Shown: piece by piece, positions 23,881 to 34,032 of the stretch | How positions within the stretch are numbered: position 1 is the first letter of the stretch | How the letters are laid out: every line of letters starts with the position of its first letter | Source: Andrena cerasifolii | Lineage: Eukaryota; Arthropoda; Insecta; Hymenoptera; Andrenidae | Direction of reading: 5' to 3' | Length of the DNA stretch: 64,000 bases | Assembly: GCF_050908995.1 (NCBI RefSeq) | Contig: NC_135132.1 | Span: 4,335,001-4,399,000, forward strand | Position numbers and translations under genes: made by a program | Notes under the pieces: model-generated | Seen by the model: the letters and a program-made list of their open reading frames with translations, nothing else | What the model was told of the DNA's origin: nothing | Databases searched by the model: none

Positions 23881-24369
23881 TTCGTGTGAGTTCTTTCAAA
23901 TCTTCTCTCTTAACAGTAATTACATTCGAGTCATTAGATTCTCTTAATAAACAATGACAGTCATTGTTGGTACTACTTGGTTATTATGCTCGCTAGTTTT
24001 GCTTGCCCGTTGCATGTGCTAAATATTAAGACACACTAGTAGTAATATTACGTGAAATCAAAAATTGCCACTCTTACCACCTGATATCTCGACCTCAAAT
24101 AGTCCCCTTATAAAATAATTGTATAATAATAAATGACTGCTACCAAAGTGGCTGCTATATGAACTTAAATTTCTTTCTCCCTTGCATTAAAATAACTTTA
24201 TGCCACTAAACCTAAAATTTTATACATCGCGGAAGAACTTGCACATGTGCTTAGTTTTAACTAGCCATAGTCTTAGCATTAAGTTTTAATTTAAGAACTT
24301 TAGTCGTAAGAATTTTTCCAAATTTGCAAAAATGCATTGGTCGAATACGGACCAGAAATATTTCGTAGA
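23881..24369. other. Spacer between the two arrays
   Basis: AT-rich sequence present once; I saw no feature in it. Confidence 0.5.
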
Positions 24370-24597
24370 AATGGGTCACTTTCGTAGGTACCTCCGCGTT
24401 GGTGTGCCTGGACTTGGAAACGTTTTCCAATGCATTGCGTCTTGCAAAACGTTATCAAGCTGAAGCCTACGATCTAGTTTAAGGGTCCACATCGAGCCAA
24501 ACTTACAATTGGTGAGTTTGGTTCGGTCTGGACATCTATTCAGAAATGCACTTGCGTAATTCGAGCGATAAGCTTGTTCCGCCTCGTTCTTTTTAAG

Positions 24598-24603
24598 TAT
24601 AAG
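24598..24603 (+). promoter_or_regulatory. TATA-like word in module copy 1
   Basis: TATAAG follows TTCTTTTTAAG and precedes an A/C-rich stretch about 30 bp downstream. The same word lies at 28576-28581 in copy 2. It could be a core promoter of a module transcript; this is speculative. Confidence 0.2.
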
Positions 24604-25679
24604 AGTGCCAAACGCACCCTTCTAGAAATACAATTCGCCTTCGATCACTGATTTCGATTTCGCGCATGGTGTGCTCGCCCTTCATAGGCCGGCTGTGCTG
24701 GGTACAACTTATTACGGCTTTACACAGAGGACCATTGTTAGACGAAGATGTGCGCCAGTTTGTGACCATTCTGATTTTCTAGTTGTCGCGCCGATACCGG
24801 GCTTAAGTCCACCTCGGCCCGCTCTGTGGTTTCAGATGGCTCGTTCTCGGTCACGCTCGCCATGGCTGTGTAAAGTCGTAATATGGAGCACATCACGTAG
24901 AAACGAAATTTCGGTGGATCGAGGGTGAATGCTGCGTCGCGTCGCGTCTTTCGGTCCTTTAGTCGTTTAGTCTCTTTTGCAATCTCAATCGGGAGATTCT
25001 TAGCTTTTGCATATCTCTCGAAAATTACGCAAGTGCATATTTGCAATAGATTATGCCACTAGGGCTCATTGTAAAGAGTGCGATAGGCTAGATTTAAGGG
25101 TAGAGGTACGCTTGCTTGTTGAGAGTGACGCCTTTTACCTTTGCTTTTGCTTTTGCTTACAATTAGCTTCACCGTACACCGTGTCGTTTCGCATTTAGTA
25201 TACTTTTAGAGACTTGTCATAGTGTATTTTCTATTTCCTACTTTCAATTCTCTTTTCTTTTTTTCCGGTAATATAATTCGCTCTCGGGAGAGATCTTGAA
25301 TCAGCACAAGATGCTCGGGCACGATACACTCGCCTGTGCAAATTGTCGGCTTTGTGGTGGGAGCGCGTATTGCAGCTGCATGTGATTTAATTGTGAGGCG
25401 GGCTGCCTGTGAGTCTTACCCCTCAGGCGCGGCCCCTACTGGGGAACTCCCGTTAATGGGGGGCTGGATGAACGGTGGTCGCGTATTAGCGTTTTGTCTG
25501 TGCAACTGCAATGCGTGAGTGTATCGAGCAGCTCGAGATCTCTCGCGACGGCGAATCCGTGTCCGTTTGTCACTTCTTTTTCTATCTCTGCAATGAGATA
25601 CTTAGAGTCTATTTGTCACTTGAAAGCAGTGCAAGCGTACCTCTAAAATATGCGAAAGAAATTGTAATGGCAAATGTGT

Positions 25680-25714
25680 AGAAAGATCGACGAGAACCTC
25701 TCGTCTATCTTTCT
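25680..25714 (+). ncRNA. Hairpin, AGAAAGAT/ATCTTTCT stem
   Basis: AGAAAGAT-C-GACGAGA faces TCTCGTC-T-ATCTTTCT, about 15 paired bases with one internal mismatch and a tiny loop. The second copy is at 29664-29698. A related hairpin with the same GAT-C-GACGA layout lies at 28182-28216. Confidence 0.45.
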
Positions 25715-25727
25715 TACGCGCGCATGC

Positions 25728-25812
25728 TAACCCTTTGGACTTTAAAGTGAAGTCTTTGGAAAGAATTCTAGTAGTCTTTTACCTTATACTGCAATCACAG
25801 TCCAAAGAGTTA
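25728..25812 (+). ncRNA. Stem closing an ~85 nt loop, TAACCCTTTGGACT
   Basis: TAACCCTTTGGACT (25728-25741) pairs with AGTCCAAAGAGTTA (25799-25812) with one mismatch. In copy 2 the right arm reads GTCCAAAGGGTTA. The same arrangement with TAACCCTTTG/CAAAGGGTTA is at 27993-28079. Confidence 0.4.
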
Positions 25813-25819
25813 ATATACC

Positions 25820-25841
25820 GAAGCATAGTCTGTTATGCTTC
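25820..25841 (+). ncRNA. Perfect 8 bp hairpin
   Basis: GAAGCATA-GTCTGT-TATGCTTC, directly after the previous stem; kept in the second copy. Confidence 0.4.
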
Positions 25842-26085
25842 CTCTGCAAAAACTAATTGTAGAGTGGTGTGTGTGCTGCGAAGCTTAGAAAATTTAGCCA
25901 GGCAAGTCTAGTTTTAAGCGCATCATCGAAACATTCGCCGAGGGATTCGTCGAGGGATTCGCCAACGTTTTCTCTGGTGAATTCTTTAATAAAGAAGTCT
26001 AGTTTCAGGGATGAATTAGATCTGGGTTAGGGTTTACTAACACTTTAGAGTAGAATTGGAATTTTTCTGGCATTCCATGCTATTA

Positions 26086-26352
26086 GCGCCTGATGAGGCT
26101 GCTTCTATTTCCTTTTACAATTCGGAATTATCATGCGCCCAAACAGGCTGCTGTATTTTTTAATTAACATTAAAAAGGATGAAACCTGATGATGGTACAT
26201 TAGAATTAAAAAGCATTAGGCGCCCAAAAAGGCTACTCCTTCCATACATTAAAACTGAAAAACCTTAGAGGCCCGAAGAGGCCACTCCTTTTTTCTATCA
26301 GACTGAATCAGAATTAATCATTGATTGCCCAATGTGGCTGCTGGGAATTTTT
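26086..26352 (+). repeat. Five dispersed GCC-N6-GGC mini-hairpins
   Basis: Units GCGCCTGATGAGGCTGCT (26086), GCGCCCAAACAGGCTGCT (26135), GCGCCCAAAAAGGCTACT (26220), GGCCCGAAGAGGCCACT (26270) and TGCCCAATGTGGCTGCT (26336) lie about 50-85 bp apart. Each can form a 3-4 bp GCC/GGC stem around six bases. The set is repeated in copy 2. Confidence 0.5.
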
Positions 26353-26631
26353 CTCAAAGTCTGATTTGCGTGACACCTTGCAATTTAAAGGAAATTCTTT
26401 CGAACTTGTTTAAATACAAATTGTCTGTTTCAGTTATAGTGTTTGTGATCGCCTGTAATGCGATCGTAGAGTCAGTGTTTTTGCGCAAGTAAAGCTATTC
26501 GAGAGCACCGGTGCTCTAATAACTTTTTCATCGCGAAAGTAGAGTCATGCACGAGTGCAACTGCAGCTGCGACGTTGAGAGCTAAGCTGGGGCTGAGTTG
26601 AGGGGTGCTCGTCTGAGAGCTGCTGATCAGA

Positions 26632-26704
26632 GGGGTGCTGGTCAGACGGGTGATGATCAGAGGGGAGCTGGTCAGACGGGTGATGATCAGAGGGGAGCTG
26701 GTCT
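26632..26704 (+). repeat. 30 bp minisatellite differing between the two copies
   Basis: The unit TCAGACGGGTGATGATCAGA + GGGGAGCTGG occurs twice here and three times in copy 2 (about 30626-30716). This accounts for most of the 36 bp length difference. Confidence 0.8.
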
Positions 26705-26889
26705 CAGGGTTGCTGGTCAGAGGGTTACGAGTTTGCAGAGATGCAGTACCGATGCTGACAGCGAACGATGAGTCATTTTATAATTCTTTGAAGGGGGTGC
26801 ACGTGGTACAACTACTTAGCTTTTCCGATTCTGGCCGTTCCAACACAAATGCACGACATGCAGAGGCCCTTTTCACATGGTCGGTATTC

Positions 26890-27009
26890 GTTTGGGGAAC
26901 TCTTATGCAATATTTCGCGAATATGGTCTAGGGCGTCTAGGCAGTAGCCTTATGACGTGGTCATTTTCTAAACCATATTCACGAAATATCATAGAAATGT
27001 TCCCGAAAC
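26890..27009. ncRNA. Long miRNA-precursor-like hairpin
   Basis: The left arm GTTTGGGGAAC-N9-ATATTTCGCGAATATGGT faces ACCATATTCACGAAATAT-N9-GTTCCCGAAAC. There are about 30 paired bases with a symmetric 9 nt internal loop and an apical region of about 40 nt. The second copy is at 30904-31023. Two mismatches in the plus-strand RNA (C opposite A) become G-U wobbles in the minus-strand RNA, so the transcribed strand is uncertain. Confidence 0.4.
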
Positions 27010-27512
27010 TAATGTCAATTATATAAGATGCGCCACTAAACGTTATGCATGTGTGTTCGAAAGAGCAGCATCGATTGAGCTGACCATACAAGGTACTCGT
27101 AAATAGTGACATGCATGTGTCTGTCTCAAAATAAAAAAATAAAATAAAATAAATCAATACAACTGTTGCTCGCGATTCTTACAATTTTATTTCGATTAAT
27201 AATAATTCGTAAAATAATCGGATCGATCGAGTCAAGTAGAGTCACCGCGAAATTTTTTGAAATGGGTCTCAATGAAACTAGTCTTCCTAGCAATCTTGCA
27301 TTCTAGCAAGATCTTTTATGGTCGCTATAATGATATTTTCAAGAGCGCCGCGGCTCTTGTGTAGAGTTGTATTACCGCGAATTTACAGTCAAATTTTTGC
27401 GGATCTATGATTTATACAGAGCACGGAAGCTCGTGTTGCTTTTTCATCGCGAAAGTAGAGTAAAATTTTCGATTAGCTTCAATTTTCAGCTCAGCCCTGT
27501 GCTTGGTATTCT

Positions 27513-27680
27513 AGGTCCTAGAAAGGACCTAGCTTGTGGGCCCTAGAGAGGACCTAGCTCGTGGACCCTAGAGAGGGCCCAGAACAGGGGCCCTAGAGAG
27601 GGCCTTCGGCATAGGCCCTAGAGAGGGTCCTAGTCATGGGCCCTAGAGAGGGCCTAGCTCGTGGGCCCTAGAGAGGGCCT
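27513..27680. ncRNA. Tandem array of GC-rich stem-loops (GGCCCT-AGAG-AGGGCC)
   Basis: About seven units at roughly 22-30 bp intervals, each a 6-7 bp stem with loop AGAG or AGAA. Stems vary: GGTCCT/AGGACC in the first unit and GGCCCT/AGGGCC in others, a two-sided change that keeps pairing, with intermediates such as GGCCCT/AGGACC. Copy 2 is at 31527-31694. Confidence 0.55.
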
Positions 27681-28181
27681 AGAATTATGCTAGCTTGGTA
27701 CCTTATAGCTAAGATGTACTTGCATGCATGCCGTAGAATGTAGAATGCGAGTACCTTGTATAAGTGGGTCGTAATCTTTGTGCGTGCATTTTGGAAGGAA
27801 AAGCATCATACCTAAGGCACGCAATGCATTTGGTAGGATAAGCTTCCTACATAATGTATGCAAAAAGACCTTACCCAACAAAAACACATTCAGAAACTAA
27901 GGAATGTGAAATAGATGAAATGTGCGCGTTTAATAAACAAGAGCGCTAAAAGTTGCTGCTCTTTTTTCGAAGTAGAGTCAACCCTATCTTATTAACCCTT
28001 TGGTCGCTAAATTAAATGCTTTTGACAGAATGTCAGTAGTCTGTTCACTCTGACATCGCAATCAGAGTTCAAAGGGTTAATATATTCCCGCGAAATTTCC
28101 AGCGAATCATCGGGCGAGTCGTCGAGGGATGCGTGCGTTTAGATTTAAATAAGAGAATTGTAAGGATGTATGAGAGAGGGC

Positions 28182-28216
28182 AGAGAGATCGACGATAATC
28201 GTCAGTCTATCTCTCT
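28182..28216 (+). ncRNA. Hairpin, AGAGAGAT/ATCTCTCT stem
   Basis: AGAGAGAT-C-GACGAT-A-ATCGTC-AGTCT-ATCTCTCT. It has the same outline as the hairpin at 25680-25714 with a paired substitution in the outer stem (A-T in one, G-C in the other). The second copy is near 32196-32230. Confidence 0.45.
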
Positions 28217-28348
28217 TTCGATTTCGCTTTCGCGTTCGCGGTTGTCACTAATAGTAGAGTCAAATCATCGTTTCCCTCATTGCAAGCAATGACGGACGCG
28301 ATGAGTTTATTGAAATGGTGGGTGGATGGGATCGGTGTTTGTTTCGGG

Positions 28349-31300
28349 ATGGGTCACTTTCGTAGGTACCTCCGCGTTGGTGTGCCTGGACTTGGTAACG
28401 TTTTCCAATGCATTGCGTCTTGCAAAACGTTATCAAGCTGAAGCCTACGATCTAGTTTAAGGGTCCACATCGAGCCAAACTTACAATTGGTGAGTTTGGA
28501 TCGGTCTGGACATCTATTCAGAAATGCACTTGCGTAATTCGAGCGATAAGCTTGTTCCGCCTCGTTCTTTTTAAGTATAAGAGTGCCAAACGCACCCTTC
28601 TAGAAATACAATTCGCCTTCGATCACTGATTTCGATTTCGCGCATGGTGTGCTCGCCCTTCATAGGCCGGCTGTGCTGGGTACAACTTATTACGGCTTTA
28701 CACAGAGGACCATTGTTAGACGAAGATGTGTGCCAGTTCGTGACCATTCTGATTTTCTCGTTGTCGCGCCGATACCGGGCTTAAGTCCACCTCGGCCCGC
28801 TCTGTGGTTTCAGATGGCTCGTTCTCGGTCAGGCTCGCCATGGCTGTGTAAAGTCGTGATATGGAGCACGCCATGTAGAAACGAAATTTCGGTGGATCGA
28901 GGGTGAATGTTCGCGTCGCGTCGCGTCTTTCGGTCCTTTAGCCGTTTAGTCTCTTTTGCATTCTCAATCGGGAGATTCTTAGCTTTTGCATATCTCTCGA
29001 AAATTACGCAAGTGCATATTTGCAATAGATTATGCCACTAGGGCTCATTGTAAAGAGTGCGATAGGCTAGATTTAAGGGTAGAGGTACGTTTGCTTGTTG
29101 AGAGTGACGCCTTTTACCTTTGCTTTTGCTTTTGCTTATGCTTACAATTAGCTTCACCGTACACCGTGTCGTTTCGCATTTAGTATACTTTTAGAGACTT
29201 GTCATAGTGTATTTTCTATTTCCTACTTTCAATTCTCTTTTCTTTTTTTCCGGTAATATAATTCGCTCTCGGGAGAGATCTTGAATTAGCACAAAATGCT
29301 CGGGCACGATACACTCGCCTGTGCAAATTGTCGGCTTTGTGGTGGGAGCGCGTATTGCAGCTGCATGTGATTTAATTGTGAGGCGGGCTGCTGTGAGTCT
29401 GAACCCTCAGGCGCGGCCCCTAGTGGGGAACTCCCGTTAATGGGGGGCTGGATGAACGGTGGTCGCGTATTAGCGTTTTGTCTGTGCAACTGCAATACGT
29501 GAGTGTATCGAGCAGCTCGAGATCTCTCGCGACGGCGAATCCGTGTCCGTTTGTCACTTCTTTTTCTATCTCTGCAATGAGATACTTAGAGTCTATTTGT
29601 CACTTGAAAGCAGTGCAAGCGTACCTCTAAAATATGCGAAAGAAATTGTAATGGCAAATGTGTAGAAAGATCGACGAGAACCTCTCGTCTATCTTTCTTA
29701 CGCGCGCATGCTAACCCTTTAGACTTTAAAGTGAAGTCTTTGGAAAGAATTCTAGTAGTCTTTTACCTTATACTGCAATCACAGTCCAAAGGGTTAGTAT
29801 ACCGAAGCATAGTCTGTTATGCTTCCTCTGCAAAAACTAATTGTCGAGTGGTGTGTGTGCTGCGAAGCTTAGAAAATTTAGCCAGGCAAGTCTAGTTTTA
29901 AGCGCATCATCGAAACATTCGCCGAGGGATTCGCCGAGGGATTCGCCAACGTTTTCTCTGGTGAATTCTTTAATAAAGAAGTCTAGTTTCAGGGATGAAT
30001 TAGATCTGGGTTAGGGTTTACTAACACTTTAGAGTAGAATTGGAATTTTTCTGGCATTCCATGCCATTAGCGCCTGATGAGGCTGCTTCTATTTCCTTTT
30101 ACAATTCGGAATTATCATGCGCCCAAACAGGCTGCTGTATTTTTTAATTAACATTAAAAAAGATGAAACCTGATGATGGTACATTAGAATTAAAAAGCAT
30201 TAGGCGCCCAAAAAGGCTACTCCTTCCATACATTAAAACTGAAAAACCTTACGCGCCCGAAGAGGCCACTCCTTTTTTCTATCAGACTGAATCAGAATTA
30301 ATCATTGATCGCCCAATGTGGCTGCTGGGAATTTTTCTCAAAGTCTGATTTGCGTGACACCTTGCAATTTAAAGGAAATTCTTTCGAACTTGTTTAAATA
30401 CAAATTGTCTGTTTCAGTTATAGTGTTTGTGATCGCCTGTAATGCGATCGTAGAGTCAGTGTTTTTGCGCAAGTAAAGCTATTCGAGAGCACCGGTGCTC
30501 TAATAACTTTTTCATCGCGAAAGTAGAGTCATGCACGAGTACAACTGCAGCTGCGACGTTGAGAGCTAAGCTGGGGCTGAGTTGAGGGGTGCTCGTCTGA
30601 GAGCTGCTGATCAGAGGGGTGCTGGTCAGACGGGTGATGATCAGAGGGGAGCTGGTCAGACGGGTGATGATCAGAGGGGAGCTGGTCAGACGGGTGATGA
30701 TCAGAGGGGAGCTGGTCTCAGGGTTGCTGGTCAGAGGGTTACGAGTTTGCAGAGATGCAGTACCGATGCTGACAGCGAACGATGAGTCATTTTATAATTC
30801 TTTGAAGGGGGTGCACGTGGTACAGCTACTTAGCTTTTCCGATTCTGGCCGTTCCAACACAAATGCACGACATGCAGAGGCCCTTTTCACATGGTCGGTA
30901 TTCGTTTGGGGAACTCTTATGCAATATTTCGCGAATATGGTCTAGGGCGTCTAGGCAGTAGCCTTATGACGTGGTCATTTTCTAAACCATATTCACGAAA
31001 TATCATAGAAATGTTCCCGAAACTAATGTCAATTATATAAGATGCGCCACTAAACGTTATGCATGTGTGTTCGAAAGAGCAGCATCGATTGAGCTGACCA
31101 TACAAGGTACTCGTAAATAGTGACATGCATGTGTCTGTCTCAAAATAAAAAAATAAAATAAAATAAATCAATACAACTGTTGCTCGCGATTCTTACAATT
31201 TTATTTCGATTAATAATAATTCGTAAAATAATCGGATCGATCGAGTCAAGTAGAGTCACCGCGAAATTTTTTGAAATGGGTCTCAATGAAACTAGTCTTC

Positions 31301-32362
31301 CTAGCAATCTTGCATTCTAGCAAGATCTTTTATGGTCGCTATAATGATATTTTCAAGAGCGCCGCGGCTCTTGTGTAGAGTTGTATTACCGCGAATTTAC
31401 AGTCAAATTTTTGCGGATCTATGATTTATACAGAGCACGGAAGCTCGTGTTGCTTTTTCATCGCGAAAGTAGAGTAAAATTTTCGATTAGCTTCAATTTT
31501 CAGCTCAGCCCTGTGCTTGGTATTCTAGGTCCTAGAAAGGACCTAGCTTGTGGGCCCTAGAGAGGACCTAGCTCGTGGACCCTAGAGAGGGCCCAGAACA
31601 GGGGCCCTAGAGAGGGCCTTCGGCATAGGCCCTAGAGAGGGTCCTAGTCATGGGCCCTAGAGAGGGCCTAGCTCGTGGGCCCTAGAGAGGGCCTAGAATT
31701 ATGCTAGCTTGGTACCTTATAGCTAAGATGTACTTGCATGCATGCCGTAGAATGTAGAATGCGAGTACCTTGTATAAGTGGGTCGTAATCTTTGTGCGTG
31801 CATTTTGGAAGGAAAAGCATCATACCTAAGGCACGCAATGCATTTGGTAGGATAAGCTTCCTACATAATGCATGCAAAAAGACCTTACCCAACAAAAACA
31901 CATTCAGAAACTAAGGAATGTGAAATAGATGAAATGTGCGCGTTTAATAAACAAGAGCGCTAAAAGTTGCTGCTCTTTTTTCGAAGTAGAGTCAACCCTA
32001 TCTTATTAACCCTTTGGTCGCTAAATTAAATGCTTTTGACAGATTGTCAGTAGTCTGTTCACTCTGACATCGCAATCAGAGTTCAAAGGGTTAATATATT
32101 CCCGCGAAATTTCCAGCGAATCATCGGGCGAGTCGTCGAGGGATGCGTGCGTTTAGATTTAAATAAGAGAATTGTAAGGATGTATGAGAGAGTGCAGAGA
32201 GATCGACGATAATCGTCAGTCTATCTCTCTTTCGATTTCGCTTTCGCGTTCGCGGTTGTCACTAATAGTAGAGTCAAATCATCGTTTCCCTCATTGCAAG
32301 CAATGACGGACGCGATGAGTTTATTGAAATGGTGGGTGGATGGGATCGGTGTTTGTTTCGGG
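28349..32362 (+). repeat. Tandem duplication B, second ~4 kb copy
   Basis: Offset from the first copy is 3978 bp at the start and 4014 bp after the 30 bp minisatellite. The hairpins of copy 1 are all kept. Near-identity indicates recent duplication or ongoing gene conversion. Confidence 0.9.
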
Positions 32363-32520
32363 ATGGGTCACTTTCGTAGGTACCTCCGCGTTGGTGTGCC
32401 CGGTTCCTTGGTAACGTTTCTCAAGCATTGCGACTTGCAAAACGATATCAAGCTAAAGCCTACGATCTAGTTTAAGGGTCCAGATCGAGCCAAACTTACA
32501 TTGAGTGAGTTTGGTTCGGT
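32363..32520 (+). repeat. Partial, diverged third copy of duplication B
   Basis: Again starts GGGTCACTTTCGTAGGTACC and runs through TAAGGGTCCAGATCGAGCC to TGAGTTTGGTTCGGTCTAGA with many more differences than the first two copies have from each other, then stops matching. Confidence 0.8.
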
Positions 32521-32552
32521 CTAGATATCTAATCAGAATTTTATTCTCTTTC

Positions 32553-32840
32553 AGGTAGGCATTTCTTCGATGGGGTTACATGGCACTTTCTCTGTCATGC
32601 TCTCGTCTCCTTTATGTATCTCTACGATGGGATTTTCATGATTTATTCTATTTCATGCATTTCTTCGATGGTTTTGCATGATTTATTTCATTTCGTCGAT
32701 TTCTTCGATGATTTTGAACTCTGTACGTCCTTGGCGAGGTATTCCACGTTACATCATGAACACATGTCTTCCACAAATAATGTTGTTGTTTATATAAATT
32801 TGTATGTTAAATAAATTTGTTTGGCGTTAAATAAACCTGA
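32553..32840 (+). other. Possible terminal exon and poly(A) signals downstream of the module array
   Basis: A pyrimidine-rich 3' splice site (TTATTCTCTTTCAG) ends at about 32553. Pyrimidine-rich, ATG-containing sequence follows, then AATAAA near 32811 and again near 32831. This could end a plus-strand transcript coming from the array. There is no expression evidence. Confidence 0.2.
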
Positions 32841-34032
32841 ATAGGATAGCAAGGTGAAAAGGCGTATGTGTTCTTGTTTTGTTGTGATCCTTCTTTCTCA
32901 GTCGTTGCACAGAATACGTTTATAAAACGATCTTTAAATTGTTACTCTAACAGAATCATTTTTAAATCGCGGGTTTCGAATGACCTTTACACTTCTTGAA
33001 TTATAATTCCTATCACACGTAGCGTTACAATCTGTTTCGAGGCTTCATCGGTAACGTTGCATGCGACACTGGAATGGTAAGGGGGTTCTAGGACCCCCCA
33101 AACCGGTGACAAAAAATGCATTGGGTGATAGGACTATCCTATACCTCGTCTGTGTACATACTAAGGCACAGATGAGTATACCTGGTCTGTGCTTTTATCC
33201 CTATATTATCCTTAAACGAGAGGGTAGGGATCTGAAATTTCACGGAATGGTATTTCAGCTGAGGAACAATGTTTAGCTAATAATAACAAGAGAATTTGTC
33301 TTGGGGGCCGTTTCTACACTCTTTATGGAAATAAGTACAAATTGTGTTTCTATAAAAATCTATTATGATGGTAACAAAGTGACAAGTGTTTGGTTGCAAT
33401 TCCCTGTTTCACCGAATGCTGGTGCAAAAATATGGAAAAAGGTTGGTGCTTACATTCAACGCTTGAATTTCAAGCCAATAATATCAGTCGATTGGCACTC
33501 ATCGCAGTACCTATTGCACGACGAACGGCAAGCACACCTTTAAATAACAATAAACCCATCGTAGGTAAACGAAATCATTTCCTTTTAAGGGCTCTCCCTA
33601 GTGTGACGGCCGGAAAAGAAACGCGATATTTGGCATTTTTTTTAAGAGAAACCCTCAACAAATTATATTAATTGAAAACTGTATGCCTATATTTGTACAT
33701 ATTTAGAAAACATTTTAGGAAAAATGTAATTAAAAAAAACGGTTCTTAAAATTTTAATGCTCGCTCGGCGACCGTTAGTTCTGAGAACAGCACTGTTGTG
33801 ACAACACCGTCATTTTGATCATCGAAAAGTCTTGCTCAGGCCCATTTGCGCTACGTGCTGTTTAAATGGAGCTGTCTACCAGCGACCCGTTTGTCGCATC
33901 GCGCCCACGCGCCTACGACTCTGTGTACCGTATTTGTCTCTGTTGGTGTCAATTGTGGTGTACAACGTTATTGTAATCTGTATTGCACGAACATCAGTGG
34001 GTTCGCTGAGTGACGATAATAAACTAGTGTCG
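32841..34032. other. Intergenic, one dispersed repeat only
   Basis: Frames such as 33301-33543 (plus) were not recognised. The only repeat seen is the short dispersed one listed separately. Confidence 0.4.
33121..33160 (+). repeat. Dispersed repeat, copy 2 of 3
   Basis: GGGTGATAGGACTATCCTAT followed by ACCTCGTCTGTG. It matches the copies at 15861-15920 (opposite strand) and about 47440-47495. Confidence 0.6.

Larger units (their letters stand above)
24370..28348 (+). repeat. Tandem duplication B, first ~4 kb copy
   Basis: Begins GGGTCACTTTCGTAGGTACC. Near-identical to 28349-32362 with only scattered substitutions and a few indels: one extra 30 bp unit near 30650 and a 6 bp gain near 29137. 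It has no long conserved coding frame. It is dense in hairpins and in the short word TAGAGTC. It shares motifs with the 19-24 kb array, so both descend from one module. A TATAAG word at 24598-24603 and GT-like sites (TTG|GTGAGT near 24511) hint at transcription but prove nothing. Confidence 0.9.

Noticed and set aside
24671..24928. 85-codon frame, also at 28649-28906
   Set aside because: Kept only because the copies are near-identical. No domain or signal is seen, and the lower-identity third copy does not include it.
26086..26104. Hammerhead ribozyme core (CTGATGAG)
   Set aside because: The CUGAUGA box is present once, but no GAAA box and no flanking helices follow; the other four units of the series lack it.
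27513..27680. CRISPR-like array
   Set aside because: Units are adjoining palindromes without unique spacers, in a eukaryotic genome.
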